Source: Labyrinthula sp. Ha
Lineage: Eukaryota > Sar > Bigyra > Labyrinthulida > Labyrinthulaceae
NCBI GenBank assembly: GCA_015227615.1
Contig: JAALGZ010000027.1
Location: 1 to 64,000 of the forward strand
Length of the DNA stretch: 64,000 bases
Reading direction: 5' to 3'
Shown piece by piece: positions 1 to 10,941 of the stretch (position 1 is its first letter; the number at the start of each line of letters is the position of its first letter). A program made the position numbers and the translations under genes. The notes beneath the pieces are model-generated. The model saw only the letters and a program-made list of their open reading frames with translations, searched no databases and was not told where the DNA came from.

Positions 1-517
1 CAGCGTGTGGTGGTAGATATGACAATATTTCTTCCACTTCTTGGAATAATATCTCCACCGCTTCTTCTTCATCCATGTTCTGCTTGAACTTCAACTGATC
101 TTTAATTAATCCTCCTGCACTGCCTGCAGACTCCACTCTAATTTTCACCACTTTCTTCTTCAAAGCTTCAATAATATCTTCGTTGCTGCCTAGTTGCCCC
201 AGGCACTCGAATTGCTTATAAGGGATCTTACCAAGTTTGGAACGTAAGCTGATGTATTCTCTTTGTTCTGGCAATTCCCTCTCATATTCGTATATAAACC
301 TTTCCATCGATTTCAGAGTAAACTCCTCAAGCACATGTATATCAGCGTGCCTTCCTCCCATACTGTTTATAACAGACTGCATTTCTCTTTTATGATCCTC
401 TTTCTGTCTCTCTAAGATTCTACCAAACTCTTCTCTGTGTTCCTTCATCATTTCCGCAAACATTCGCATAATCCCGTTCATATTTAATTTCCTCGAGCCG
501 TCAGGAGATTCCGTCAT
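1..517 (-). CDS. Partial unrecognised ORF cut by the window edge, possibly from a mobile element
   Basis: An open frame of 172 codons runs leftward from an ATG at 515-517 and is still open at base 1, so its C-terminus lies outside the window. The protein starts MTESPDGSRK, is rich in charged residues (Glu, Lys, Arg) with a Met-rich amphipathic N-terminal stretch, and ends in view at LSYLPPHA. It has no signal peptide or membrane segment. Its base composition is less AT-rich than the DNA to its right. I do not recognise it. The composition and helical look recall the N-terminal part of a structural protein of an LTR-type element, but no repeat, protease or polymerase is visible to support that. 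A host coiled-coil protein is equally possible. Confidence 0.5.
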   Translation of the reverse strand, partial: MTESPDGSRKLNMNGIMRMFAEMMKEHREEFGRILERQKEDHKREMQSVINSMGGRHADIHVLEEFTLKSMERFIYEYERELPEQREYISLRSKLGKIPYKQFECLGQLGSNEDIIEALKKKVVKIRVESAGSAGGLIKDQLKFKQNMDEEEAVEILFQEVEEILSYLPPHA

Positions 518-1499
518 TTATAATAAAATTGATATAACTTCCTCGAAAATTCCCAAAAAATAAAACTTCAAATCAACTTTTATTTAACCTTAAAAGTCCT
601 TACTAAATTTACAATATTGCAATATTGCGTTTTACGTGTCGGTACAATAAAACTACACGTCCGCGGAAGCAAGGCTCAGGTCGTAAAATTAACTAGTTGA
701 TTTCAGATAACAATAACTTCTTAAATATCCTTTCTTTTATATTTTTCTCTTTCTTATCTCTTAACGGTTAACAAAAACTAATAATATATGTCAAAAACTA
801 TTCCAAGTATAATTATATACACTATATTTCAGAATAATTCCAGTACCACAATAAGTCACCTAGGTAGGTGTTTATGCTATATATCTCCCTACAAATGTCA
901 TTCCATCTTATTGTATGTCAATCGGAACTAACGATATCTCGATTTCAATTTATATCACCAAATGTCACCAAATGTAAATTCATAGCATAAAAACATCGGT
1001 AGACAAACCACCCTTACATATCATCACGGGCGAATATTCAGCACACATACGAATGAAAAAAGACTGCAAATTAGGTTCTCAATTTGACCAAATCAACGAT
1101 AACTCTTCAAAAACACTTCAAAATAAACCGAGAATCGTTCAAGAACCTTATATCTTCTTCGTAAACACCAAATATACCAAAGTTTCACACACACACAAAG
1201 GTTTTGTCACATTTTCTCCACATTTCACCTCTTAATAATACAAAACACATCGTAAACAGAACAGCTGAAACAATTTATATCAAAAACATCACAACACACT
1301 TGACAATATAGCTAGTCGATTAGTGAACAGGATGGTATAAAAAACAGATATGAATTCCATTCATCGCAAAATGCCGAAGAAAATATCCAAGAAAACTGCT
1401 TTTGAGGTACTTAAATCTTTCGTAGAATATGATGGTCGCGGGGTGCTCCTTTACTCTTTGTAAATTTCATAGAAATTTGTTTCCCAGAACATCATCTCA
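518..1499. other. Mostly non-coding AT-rich spacer
   Basis: No protein of convincing composition is seen. The 60-codon frame at 1053-1235 looks like chance. The right end (1350-1472) may hold a first exon of the gene that follows: an ATG at 1350 opens a short Lys-rich frame, and removing 1443-1472 would join it in frame to codons upstream of 1500. However, that donor starts GTGCTC rather than the GTA seen in the other introns, so I did not include it. Confidence 0.4.
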
Positions 1500-2518
1500 A
1501 TGGATTGTTTTAATAAATGGAAGAAAAGTAGAAAAAAGGTCCTAAAACGTCCTGTGTATGCTTTCATCAGTCTGATATCCTCTCATGTAAGAGGGACTGA
1601 TAAGTACCCCCCTTTCAAGGAAGAAGTTGAGGAGGACTTACTCTCTGAACTAAGAATGGTAAATCAGTTTGGAAAACCTACTGATGCTTATCATTTTCTT
1701 CGCAAGTTTCAAACCAACCATACTAAAAAGTCCATTTCGGTCTCTGCTCTTACTTACAAATATCCGTATGGGTATTATGAAAAAAGGCACAAAACAAGAA
1801 AGAAAATAAAGGTCAAACAACGTTATACAAAATCACGAGAAATTGCTGCACCGGTAATTATTAAAAAATGTTGTTTTACTTTAGAATAAACCAAACTCAG
1901 TTGTGAGAAATAATGCTATCGTAAGAACTTCCCGAAGCAATACTTTACGTGATGTAAACTATAGTGATGTATGTTCTCTTTATAAAATATTTAAAATGGG
2001 AAGGGAAGAAATAGATGAGTGTTTAGCTGCATTGGCCAAGGTTGACATGGCTGCAAATTTTCCAGCTATGGCTTATTTAATGGAAAAAGCTTGTGAAACA
2101 TCATATTACTACTCTCGAGAATGGGTCCTTCCAGTTGGCAAAGCAAAGGCTTTTCGTGAGGATTGTATATTTTTCGGTTGTATAATATATAGTGCCTATT
2201 TCAAGAATCTCTATATTTCGTAATACAGGAATGCTGAAATATATGGACAATAATTTTGTGAACATGTTTGGAAAACTTAAGAATGGGTTCTTAGTGCCAA
2301 CTTCGCTTACAGAACATTTTAATGTGATGAGATTTGGCAGGATAGAGTTGAATGAGAACGGGAGTATATGGTTGCGAGGAACGTCAATATTAGATGGAAT
2401 AAGGTATCCCACCATGATTTGTGTAAGATTCTTGGAGTTTGGTGTGGACGAAGTATTTCTACAAGTGTTTAGGGATCAACCTATTTTCGAGGCCAGTACA
2501 CAACTAATGCTTATTTAA
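1500..2518 (+). CDS. Unrecognised three-exon gene with two tiny introns
   Basis: Exons 1500-1853, 1885-2164 and 2193-2518 give a 319-residue protein once two introns are removed: 1854-1884 (31 nt, GTAATT to TTTAG) and 2165-2192 (28 nt, GTATAT to ATATAG). Both lengths are exactly what is needed to connect three frames (960 coding nt including the stop). The N-terminal third is basic (a Lys/Arg run near residues 95-110). The middle is helical, with the motif DECLAALAKVDMAANFPAMA. The end reads as beta-rich (RFGRIELNENGSIWLRG). I recognise no family. An additional upstream exon from an ATG at 1350 is possible. A reader who ignored the introns would see three unrelated short ORFs. Confidence 0.65.
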
Positions 2519-4078
2519 CTCTGCTTTGTGGCTCAACTTAAAAATATTGTCTCATTCGTAACCGTGATGTATTTCTTCTTCTTGTTCCTTCTTTAGTGCT
2601 TTATCAAAATACTGTGCTAAATTTTTTATTCTGGATATTAACGATTTGAATTATTTATAGCAAGAAGAACGTTTAGTAGAGGAATTGTCTCTTTGAACGA
2701 TTGAACCTTGGATAAGAACTTGTGTGCTTACGATTTCAGAGAGTTTATTATCTTGGAAATCTTGATACTGACACAGAAATTTTGATCGACATCCTTTCTA
2801 GAGGTTGTAAATGACAAAGTTGAGCTTTAGAGCTTTCTTTTGGAATACAAGTTCTTTCAAAGTTTAATCACATATAAGGGCATTACATTTATTATTGTCT
2901 TATGATAAATTTTCACTCTAGATTACATCCATGAATGCTATTGCTATATCTAAGGCAATTTCAACAAACATGCTATGATGCCTTGAATGCGGGCGCATAA
3001 TTTTCAATATATGTAGAGATAAATTTACTTATAACACATTTAGAGTACCATTATACCTTTTTGTTGAGTGAAACTCTATTTTTTTATAGTCACGGGCAAA
3101 CTTGACTATCAAACTACTAATTGAATACTACGAAGTTTGTTAATGGGAAGTAGTAAATTCAGAAGAAAACCTACTTTCTGGCATTCCAATGAAGCAAAAA
3201 TATAACGACCAATTCTTTTTTTTCCGGTAGCATAACTTCGTAAACAAGTTTTAGAACACAATATAAAGTGCTACAAAAGATCCTGTTTAGGTTATATTGC
3301 ACAAAGACTTCAACATGATTTTTCCATTTCTTTAATTATAGCATGAAGAGACTTATCAGGGCATTTTAATTTAGCTCTAAAGGTTAAGATAGAATTAAAA
3401 TCTAAAGTCATGAGAATATGTTGAAATGCAAAAAGAATGAGGAAATGTGAATAATGTCTAATAACTTTAAGAATAGCACATTAAGTTCACCAGAGCTTTT
3501 TCTTTTGGACTCTACTCTTTTATTAAAACTCGGAAGATATGCTAAGATAAGTTAATAACTATATTTAGTTCCATGGTTAAGCCTAGTGATGTAGAACATT
3601 TATTGAGTGAAAGATCTCTATAAGGCCTTCTCTATATGAAAGAGAATGAGATCTTGAAAGCTTAGCAATCTTTGTGGGGAAAAGGATTTTAGCAAACAGT
3701 TCAATAACCTTTTCTACTGGAGATAATATATTAAACCACCAAAAAAGTAGAGAGACGCCCTTGTTCAAACTGTAAGATACATCATAATCATAGTTTATTT
3801 GCCAAGAAGCAGTGTTGAGTCTCATCTTCCTCCACACAGGGTTAAACTCTCTATTCTTTCTTCTTAGATTAAGCTACATAGACCTTGGACCCATAGAATT
3901 TCTTGTTTGGATAAGCTGATGTCATATTTAAAGTAATTCCACTGCTATTTCCGCTTGGAAGTTAGAACGTCTCTTTTGACGCACCAGTGTTGTTTTACCA
4001 AGAAAACGCATAATATTATGCCACGTCATCAACTTGACATTAAACTCAAGTACTTGTCTGAACACTAAAGAAACTGCA
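2519..4078. other. Gene-free spacer
   Basis: AT-rich sequence without a supportable gene. A minus-strand frame at 3583-3837 (84 codons) has no recognisable domain, no upstream continuation and no splice partner. I treat it as chance or as an unrecognisable remnant. Confidence 0.4.
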
Positions 4079-4964
4079 ATGGAGAACTTGATTGAGGATT
4101 CAAAATGGAACAAAGCACGAACACAGTCATTCTCACGCGCTCGCTCATTGTAGTTTATGCTTTCTTCTGACCTATAGTTCATCATTTGTTCTCGATGATA
4201 ACGAAATTAGTTTCCTACATGCTCGAGTAAGATTTCTTCGTTTCTCATATCCCTAGGCGGTCGCTTGGGCTTCAATTGGGGTGACGATTATTCTTTCCTC
4301 CATCGGCTTAGTAGTTCAACAGGAAACCGAGAGCGCCTCAACCTTAGCAAATAGCCTGGATTCTCTGATAGACGTGTTCACATCGATACTACTGCTGTGG
4401 AGATTTTGGAACAAGAATACTCCATTGGAAGTAATTGAACGAAGAGAACAGAAGTCTCAAGTTTTCATATCTTTCACATTTATCCTTCTTTGTGGAATGG
4501 TCTCATATACTGCTTATAAGCATTTGAAGGAAAGAGAAGAAGTTGTTCGTCAATATCTTGTATTGTCCTTGGCAATTCCTTCTTTCTTGATTCAGCTTCT
4601 TTTGGGCGCATTGAAAATAAAAGTCGCTGAAGCACCCCGAGTGAATAGTATTGCGTTGAAGAATGATGGGATTTCAAGTATGATGGGATCTTTACTATCT
4701 GCTGGGATTATTCTGGATGTTCTACTTATGAACTTCGACAGGAGAATTTGGTATATCGACGCTGTCTTTGCAATTCTGGTGGCTTTTATTCTCTTGTGTT
4801 TTTCCATCAACGCTTTGATCACACTTAAAAGTGGATGGTGGAGATATTCATTTTGGTGTAGAAGTTCAGATGGGGATATTTTTGAGAAACTGGGAAGTCG
4901 GAAGGATAGTGAAGAAACAGACCTAGGGAAAAAAGTTTTTAATCCTGCTTTGGATCTTACTTAA
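4079..4964 (+). CDS. TMEM163-like cation efflux membrane protein (three exons)
   Basis: Exons 4079-4149, 4178-4226 and 4257-4964 encode 275 residues. The introns are 28 nt (4150-4177, GTAGTT to CTATAG) and 30 nt (4227-4256, GTAAGA to CCCTAG). The long third exon alone has no ATG start; splicing supplies one and an N-terminus beginning MENLIEDSKW. The protein has about six membrane segments. The first is followed by ASTLANSLDSLIDVFTS and LLLWRFW, the acidic helix-2 signature of the cation diffusion facilitator fold in TMEM163-type zinc transporters. A second Asp pair appears in ALKNDGISSMMGS and in YIDAVFAIL. Members move zinc or similar metal ions across vesicle or plasma membranes; the substrate here is inferred. 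It ends 70 bp before the glycosyltransferase on the same strand. Confidence 0.78.
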
Positions 4965-5034
4965 GAAACTGTCGAGTCTTTGTATTAAATGTCCGTTAAT
5001 AGCTAAGTTTAGATCTTATCCGTTTGTGTTGTTT

Positions 5035-6348
5035 ATGAAATCGCTGATTTTGGGTTTGTTGATTTTCTTTGGGAAAGGATTTTGTTGTGTGATAGAGAGC
5101 TTGAGTGGTGAAGAATATATATCTCAAAAATCTGCATTTATGTTGCACACAAGTAAGGAATACCATATGAGCTTTTGCTTTCAATGTGCAGTTGAAGCAT
5201 TTGTCCGAGTGAATCCAAGTTGGAAGTTATATATTTTTTCGCGAACAATTAATGAAACACTTTTCAACGAAGGAAAAAACATTAGAATTGTATCAGGGTG
5301 GAGTTTTGAACAGATATTTGAAGGGGATCAAGCATTCTTGCGGTGGTTTGCGAAGGGAGACTGGAAGAACAACTATCCATACCATCATTTGTCTGATGGC
5401 GTGCGACTGCACTTGCTCGAGACTTGTGGTGGATTGTATATCGACACTGACATTATACTTACAGAAAAAAAACTTGATGCTCTTCCTAGCAACTTTATTG
5501 GTGCAGAGGATCATTTTCCTGATGATTCTCTTGTTGTAAACAATGCCGTGATGCGATTCGAAAAGCTCTCAACATTCATGCAAGCTGCAAAACAAGATTT
5601 TCTGACAACTTTCAATAGCAAGCGGTTTGGGTATAATGGACCTCAACTTGTAACCAGAGTAATCAGTAAAATACAAGAAAGCCATGCCATAGAGTATATT
5701 GACACAATGGCCACGGAAACGACGTTCCGGAACTCTGTCATTTATATTCTATCTCCGAATTACTTTTATCCAGTTAGTTGGAGAGAAGTAGAAAAATTTT
5801 TTGACGGCTTTCGCACAAACCCTGTGACGTATGGCATGCATCTTTGGCAAAGTCTCATACCAAAGCAGCTTGATCCTAATTTCATGTCTTTATATCACTC
5901 CGAAAGCCATTTGTCACATATATTTCTGCAACATTGCCCGAGAGTAGCACACATAAATAAAATTGCTCCGATTTCAAAGGCACAAACCTGCCGAATAATT
6001 ATCGACAATCCCTTAATGGGTGAGCAGTTTCACCTGCCAGGTAAGGTTTTTCTACAAATCCATGTAGTTAACGGTTCAAGGGTGCTCGAGTCAAAATATA
6101 TCCTTCACTATAAGCTTAGGGTTATAGTAGATGAAGAAACTCGATTTGACATTTCAAATATTGAGTTAGGAACGTCCACAGAGCTCCAGCTTACAGGATT
6201 GCTTCCTGGAAAACATATTGTCACGGTTGGTGGATCAACACCTGACACTTGGAGTTCGTGTTCTCCAGCTAGCATCTCGTTTAGTTATCTTCCTCATGAA
6301 TTCCAGCAGGGTTATAGTGAAACGATCGATAATTGGGTTGCGGCTTGA
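5035..6348 (+). CDS. Alpha-1,4-glycosyltransferase (Gb3 synthase / DXD sugar transferase family)
   Basis: 437 residues from the first ATG. A hydrophobic N-terminal segment (about residues 3-18) is a signal peptide or type II anchor, placing the enzyme in the secretory pathway. The nucleotide-sugar site is clear: LLETCGGLYIDTDIIL at about 125-141, with the metal-binding DTD. A downstream block (NNAVMRFEK ... GYNGPQLVTR, about 170-215) matches the acceptor region of A4GALT-like enzymes. These enzymes transfer a hexose or HexNAc from a UDP-sugar to a glycan. After the catalytic part (about residue 300) comes a 130-residue extension with beta-strand character, ending in a GLLPGKHIVTVGG stretch, probably an immunoglobulin-like or carbohydrate-binding domain. 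Donor and acceptor cannot be read from sequence. Confidence 0.87.
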   Translation: MKSLILGLLIFFGKGFCCVIESLSGEEYISQKSAFMLHTSKEYHMSFCFQCAVEAFVRVNPSWKLYIFSRTINETLFNEGKNIRIVSGWSFEQIFEGDQAFLRWFAKGDWKNNYPYHHLSDGVRLHLLETCGGLYIDTDIILTEKKLDALPSNFIGAEDHFPDDSLVVNNAVMRFEKLSTFMQAAKQDFLTTFNSKRFGYNGPQLVTRVISKIQESHAIEYIDTMATETTFRNSVIYILSPNYFYPVSWREVEKFFDGFRTNPVTYGMHLWQSLIPKQLDPNFMSLYHSESHLSHIFLQHCPRVAHINKIAPISKAQTCRIIIDNPLMGEQFHLPGKVFLQIHVVNGSRVLESKYILHYKLRVIVDEETRFDISNIELGTSTELQLTGLLPGKHIVTVGGSTPDTWSSCSPASISFSYLPHEFQQGYSETIDNWVAA

Positions 6349-6844
6349 TTCTTTAACTGAAAAATGAGGTACAATGTTGCCAAATACCCGTGTTCAGAGA
6401 TACTTTGGCGGTTAGTAGTTTTGTCTAATCCTTGCCTACTGAATGCTATATAATTTAACAGTCATGGACCAGACATATTCATGTTACGTATAGGGAGAAT
6501 CAAATATTTCAAAGGTCCTGAAAAGACTCGATGAAAATTGAGCTTGTCTTCAAAAGCACTATTTCAGCTTGGCTCCCATATTTTGCTGCTTTAGAAAAAA
6601 TTAATCAGATGTATTAACAATGGAAACTAAACTACCTTTCAGTTGATCTTAAAAGGGCTAAGCTGAACTGGCCAAACTCCCTACATGAAGACTGTAGTTA
6701 TTGGTAGGGGTTATTATCGCCGCAGCACCAAAACAATACACTAGAATTTAAATTTCACATGAAGAAATTTACTTTTTTTCTGTGCTTACTACACTTCAGG
6801 GCACATTTTGTTTTTGAAGTTTTCTCATTAGCGGCATATACTAG
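6349..6844. other. Spacer between the glycosyltransferase and a hAT element
   Basis: No gene or RNA is visible. The right part runs into the transposon end at about 6845. Confidence 0.4.
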
Positions 6845-9800
6845 TTAGGGTTTCTTAACGGTAAAAACGGTAATTAACGGTAAAAAAAATATCTAAATTT
6901 TGCTTACTGTTATTACCGTTAAGGATTCTGTTAATCACCGTTTATTTGCGGAAAATTAACGGTAAGAAAAAAATTCTGATAACTTTTTGGGTTCCCAAAA
7001 TTTTTTACCAATTTAATATTTTGTCCCAAATCATATCTCCATAATATATTATGCCTATTTTCTTCCCGAAAAGGAATAAAATTGAAGCAAAGGCTGACTT
7101 AGAAGTAAATGCAACATAGAATCAACATCACGTGCAAATTATTTTATATGAAAATTTTCCTATGACTACTAACCTTACCCTTGAAGCTATCTTAATCCAA
7201 TCTCAAAATAAACTCCTAGAAAGTATTTAAATATTCTAAATGCCTTTTCTAAGTAGTTTCAAAGGACTAATTCTACTCTCTGAGAAAAATACAGCAGAGA
7301 AAATAGAGGTAATACCTTTGCCAAAGCAAAAATTTTGCATAATCTTCACATAGAAATGGTTGTATCTTAGCTTAAGCTCCTTTTCAGAAAGACTATAGCA
7401 TAAATTTGGAAAGATATTTTAATTTTCTATGCACTCAGAAAAGGAATTTAGTTTTTTAAGAAGTTAATCACGGGTTATGTACGTTTTAGTATCCGAATAT
7501 CAAAGCCAAATTCAGCATAGGAAGAATTTCCTCAGTAAAGGCTATTTCTCTCAGTCAATACTTTATCTTTTTAACTAAATAAAGCTCTAAGACAATTTAA
7601 ATATTAATTCTTAAGATAATGTATTTTTTACATTTTCTTTTTCTTGGAAATACTGGGGTTAAACTACGTATTTCTATATTTCAAGAATATTTGTCAATTT
7701 CAGGTCATATTTTTGTTTCTCTTGTATCTCGCTCAATTTTTATGCAAAGCACTATTGCAACTTATAAGACATATTTTAAAACCTATTTCTAACCGCTAGC
7801 ATTTAATTTTTTTATGTTTGAGTACTGAAAGGTAATTTTCTAGTCTGTTCTTTTCACGTCATCCTGTATTTTAGGTGAGTTTGTCAATAATTGCAAAGAT
7901 CATTTCTGAATGAATTTTTTGAGTTATGAAAAACAAAGTACAGTTTTGGAAAGCTCTTTCAAATATCATTGTAACCACATAAGATTATACAGGATATGAA
8001 AAGAATAAATTCATGTTGAATGCAAAATATCACCAAAATATTGCACATCCATTTTATATCGATCAGAAAACAATGAAGAAAAAGGTTACACCACCTCTGT
8101 AAACTGTCAACGTTAGCTCTTATATTTAAGTTAGACCTAGTAGTAAACAATAGTTTTTTATAATTTTTGTTATTACAGGGTGTTGAAAACTTTATCAACG
8201 ATTTTTTCAGAAATGCAGTATGCTGGCCATATAATCTACAATACCTTTTCAACTCTTCTATAAAGCTCAAAAAATATTTCAAACTGAACCTAGTACTTAT
8301 TCGCATAAAAATTTAGAGGATTAAAATAATTTAAAGCATAAAAAAAACACGATTACTTAAAATAACGCATATAGTATTTGCTATTTTTTGTGGCGAAATC
8401 TTCCTCAAATACAATATTATCACCCACAATGTGTTTCATATTAAAAAGACCTTTCCAATCATATATTTTGCCAAGTTATTTGATAAGGATGAGTACTTTG
8501 AACCCTAAAAAAGGATAATTTTAAGGGTCCTTTTCACTAAGTTTACAGATCTCTAAAAAAGCATATATTCAAACATAACATAACGAAGAACAACCCTATA
8601 GATGATCCGATTGTTCTCAGAACCTAGATAGTCATCGTACATGCTTTCTAGAACCCTTTCTGAGGATATTTTTTCTCTAGCAAATTGTAACTGAGCTAAA
8701 CTTCACTCAGAAAAGTCAAACGTTGAAAAGTTGCTCAGCTGAAAATATGAAATCACTCAGCTTTGCTATGATCCCCTAAATTTTTATACTAGGTAGCCCC
8801 AAACAACTAAAAAACACGATCTGCAGCCTTTAATTCTGTGTTTTAGGATATTTTTAATGTTTTTTTAAAGAAAAGTCGATATTGGGCTAAAATGCTGTTT
8901 TTATCTACTTCAATCAGTGTAATACCTCTAGAAATACTCGTCTAAAGCCCAAGCAGACCTCATCAGTTGAAAGAAAGGGTAAATTTAGGTCTATACGCAG
9001 CTTTATTTTAGGATTGGATTATTCTGTATAGACTTCCTAACAATGTATCCTGTTTCTAAGATCTCAGAAACTCTCAAAAAGGATACTCTTAAATGTTAAA
9101 TATTCCTGAATGGGTAATACCAAGTAACAAAACACCCTGAAAAATAGTAGTCACCAATAGATATAGATGATTTGGGTTACCTCCGAGTTTATTTGAGGAA
9201 ACTCCAAGAACTTCCCTATTAATCTCAGCAATAATTATTTGGCTTAATTCAACTTTACTCCAAACTCAACTTTAAAATAGCCAAAACTGAACTTTAAGAG
9301 GTCAAATATCAAACATTTTGAGTCTAACCTTATCTAAGTCCAATTTCCAGTAGCTTGAAAGGAAAATATAAAGTTTGAAGTTTTTGTTGGTTTTAATTAT
9401 ACAGATCTCTATCATATTATTGCAGATATTTATATGAAAATACATGTTTTTCTTACTTTTACATATGATAAAGTGTTCAAAAACACATATTAATTGGCAT
9501 GAAGAAGCCGGGTATAAATTAAGGAAGATCTACGTTTTTAATTTTTGAAAAAAGTCATATTGTGGTCGTTTTTGTGACGTATTTATGGAAAAAGTGATGT
9601 TTTTATTTTTACAAGTTAAATATTTTGCTTTTGTTTTTATAAAGCGTGGTTGGTTTTATTTTGAACAGAAAAAACTTATTTTTTAAGGGTGGAATTTATA
9701 TGTTCTAACTCTAATTTTGACTTACTTAAAAAGTGTACTACTTTTTTATATTTTCATATTTCTCCTATACTAAAATGAACTCAACATTACATTACCGTCA

Positions 9801-10941
9801 ATCCAATAGAACCAACAGAAATCAAGAAACGACTAAGAGATCTCCGTATCTTCAGATAGCCCAGCAAAGATAAAGCAATTGGATGACAAAGGTAATAAGA
9901 ATATAGAAGGTATACTATAGGTCAAAATAAAGAAATATTTCATATCAAAGATATCCTGGAGCAGATGCAAAGATGTTAGAGTTGAATTTTGAAAGTGGCC
10001 TTGGTGAGGTCATTGGAGCTAAGATTCATAATTATCTTCTATTCAAAAGTAAAGATACACTTGTTCACAAAAAAGAGAAAATGTTATATCTTCAAAACCC
10101 CGTGAAGCTGCAAATGCTGAACCGAGGTTTCCAACGCTTGTAAAAGTCGCTAGAAAAATTTTAGCTATTCAAACAAGCAGTATTAGCTCTGAAAGAGCCT
10201 TTTCTCATGGTCGATTTGAATTTAGAGGTAAAGAGAACATGTCTGATCAAACTTTCATGATGAGGATGAATGCAAGAGAGTGGATGAAGTTATAGAAAAG
10301 TTATGGAATGAGTTTTTTTTGGGTTCTTTAACCTGTTAGCGCAGGTTTTCTCCCTTTTTTAACTATTGAAAAAATTTTAGCACAATTTTTACTTGTTTTC
10401 TATCCAAAACTAATAAAAATTTGATCTCTTTTTGAAAATTTAACACAGAAAAAACTAAAATTATGCTTAAAAAACATTACTCTAGTGTCATTTTAGTTCC
10501 TTTGGACGATTTTTTCTACTTTGAGTTAATCTTAGCTTTTCTCCTCTCAATCAAACACGTCTCCCAAACAGTTCACCTAAGCAAAATCTCTAACAAGTAG
10601 AAGACAACTAGTTTTGAAGCTTCGACTAGCACATTGTTCTTTTTTCATGTTCAGAAACTACTTTTACTTCTCCTTGCACCACCTTTTTTGTTCACAAAAG
10701 GAGTTTTTCTGGACTTGTTTGGTTTTGACTATGACCAGGAAGAGAAAATTTGGTGTTTGTTGAATTTCCCAAAATATACCAGTACGTACCGTTACTTAAG
10801 GTGCTTAGCAGAATTACCGTTAATTTTACGGTAATAGCGGTAAAAAAAGTTGGAATTTTGCTTAACGGAAATAACGGTAAGCAAAGTTAGCCGAAAATTA
10901 ACGTTAACTATCATAAAGTCCGTTACGTTAAGAAACCCTAA
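6845..10941 (+). mobile_element. Decayed hAT-superfamily DNA transposon, about 4.1 kb
   Basis: The ends are inverted copies: TTAGGGTTTCTTAACG at 6845-6860 and its complement at 10926-10941. Both ends carry several subterminal ACGGTAA motifs in opposite orientation, typical of hAT transposase binding arrays. The flanks TACTAG (6839-6844) and TACTGG (10942-10947) may be a worn target duplication. At about 10116-10290 a plus-strand stretch reads RFPTLVKVARKILAIQ, then SISSERAFSHGRF, which is the hAT C-terminal dimerisation domain (Dimer_Tnp_hAT). The rest of the transposase is unrecognisable and the reading frame is not intact, so the copy is dead. The very AT-rich interior (7.0-9.8 kb) has no other gene. 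Confidence 0.85.

Noticed and set aside
518-1340. Possible long terminal repeat next to the partial ORF at 1-517
   Set aside because: No second copy, no primer-binding site and no clear ends are visible within the window.
4281-4964. TMEM163-like gene starting at a GTG codon
   Set aside because: The frame is open only because of an upstream intron acceptor; two 28-30 nt introns lead back to a proper ATG at 4079.
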